Shown piece by piece: positions 14,176 through 14,243 of a DNA stretch of 14,243 nucleotides; positions within the stretch are counted from its first letter, which is position 1, and every line of letters begins with the position of its first letter. The position numbers were made by a program, and so were the translations under genes. The notes below the pieces were generated by a model. That model was not told the origin of the DNA and did not search any database. It worked only from the letters and a program-made list of their open reading frames with translations. The stretch comes from DATMYQ01 sp035560935. Lineage in GTDB: Bacteria > Bacillota > Negativicutes > Sporomusales > Sporomusaceae. The stretch covers positions 1 through 14,243 of the forward strand of contig DATMYQ010000058.1 in NCBI GenBank assembly GCA_035560935.1, read 5' to 3'.

Positions 14176-14243
14176 TGGCGACCCCGAACGGATTTGAACC
14201 GTCGATCTCCGCCGTGACAGGGCGGCATGTTAGACCACTACAC
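14176..14243 (-). tRNA. tRNA-Asp (anticodon GTC), 5' end outside the window
   Basis: The visible part runs from the D arm to the encoded CCA. The anticodon stem CCGCC/GGCGG encloses CTGTCAC with anticodon GTC, and the T arm is GACGG-TTCAAAT-CCGTT. The 5' acceptor strand is cut off by the window edge. Confidence 0.92.

Overview
All supported genes in this window lie on the minus strand, so the region reads from right (14243) to left (1). The gene content suggests an anaerobic, diderm-type Firmicute, most plausibly a Negativicute of the Sporomusa/Pelosinus kind. The clues are a Firmicutes-style tig-clpP-clpX-lon-engB chaperone/protease block, an AhbA/AhbB siroheme decarboxylase pair, a UbiA/UbiD pair of the type used in futalosine-pathway menaquinone synthesis, a minimal TatA-TatC system, and a bacterial-microcompartment shell protein. 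This taxonomic placement is an inference from gene content; no 16S or database search was possible.

Layout from upstream to downstream: (1) 14243-13977, a tRNA array, Asp(GTC, cut by the window edge), Phe(GAA) and Gly(GCC), closed by a strong intrinsic terminator. (2) 13947-10444, the proteostasis block: trigger factor, then ClpP and ClpX, closed by two terminators in tandem. (3) 10402-5281, Lon protease, the ribosome-assembly GTPase EngB/YsxC, AhbA, AhbB and a phosphate butyryltransferase-like enzyme, tightly packed with several overlaps and ended by a strong hairpin. (4) 5158-4125, a long-chain polyprenyl diphosphate synthase with its own promoter. (5) 4056-585, tatA-tatC-ubiD-ubiA behind one good promoter and ended by an intrinsic terminator. 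(6) 512-95, a single-gene unit encoding a permuted (EutS/PduU-type) microcompartment shell protein. (7) At the left edge, the possible first codons of one more gene.

How the genes fit together: the polyprenyl synthase supplies the side chain that the UbiA-type prenyltransferase can attach, and the UbiD-type enzyme decarboxylates, so units 4 and 5 together look like late menaquinone synthesis. Tat, in the same operon, exports folded cofactor-containing proteins, including many anaerobic respiratory enzymes. AhbA/AhbB send siroheme towards heme (or heme d1), another respiratory cofactor. In Bacillus subtilis the lon-ysxC pair is likewise followed by heme genes (hemA operon), so the heme link at this position is probably an old arrangement with a different enzyme set.

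Most of the window is well-known core machinery. The points that deserve a second look are the lone microcompartment shell gene with its own promoter and terminator and no enzyme partner in view, the lone phosphate butyryltransferase gene translationally coupled to ahbB with no kinase, and a hairpin-rich 122-base spacer between engB and ahbA. I found no CRISPR array, insertion sequence, prophage gene or recognised riboswitch.
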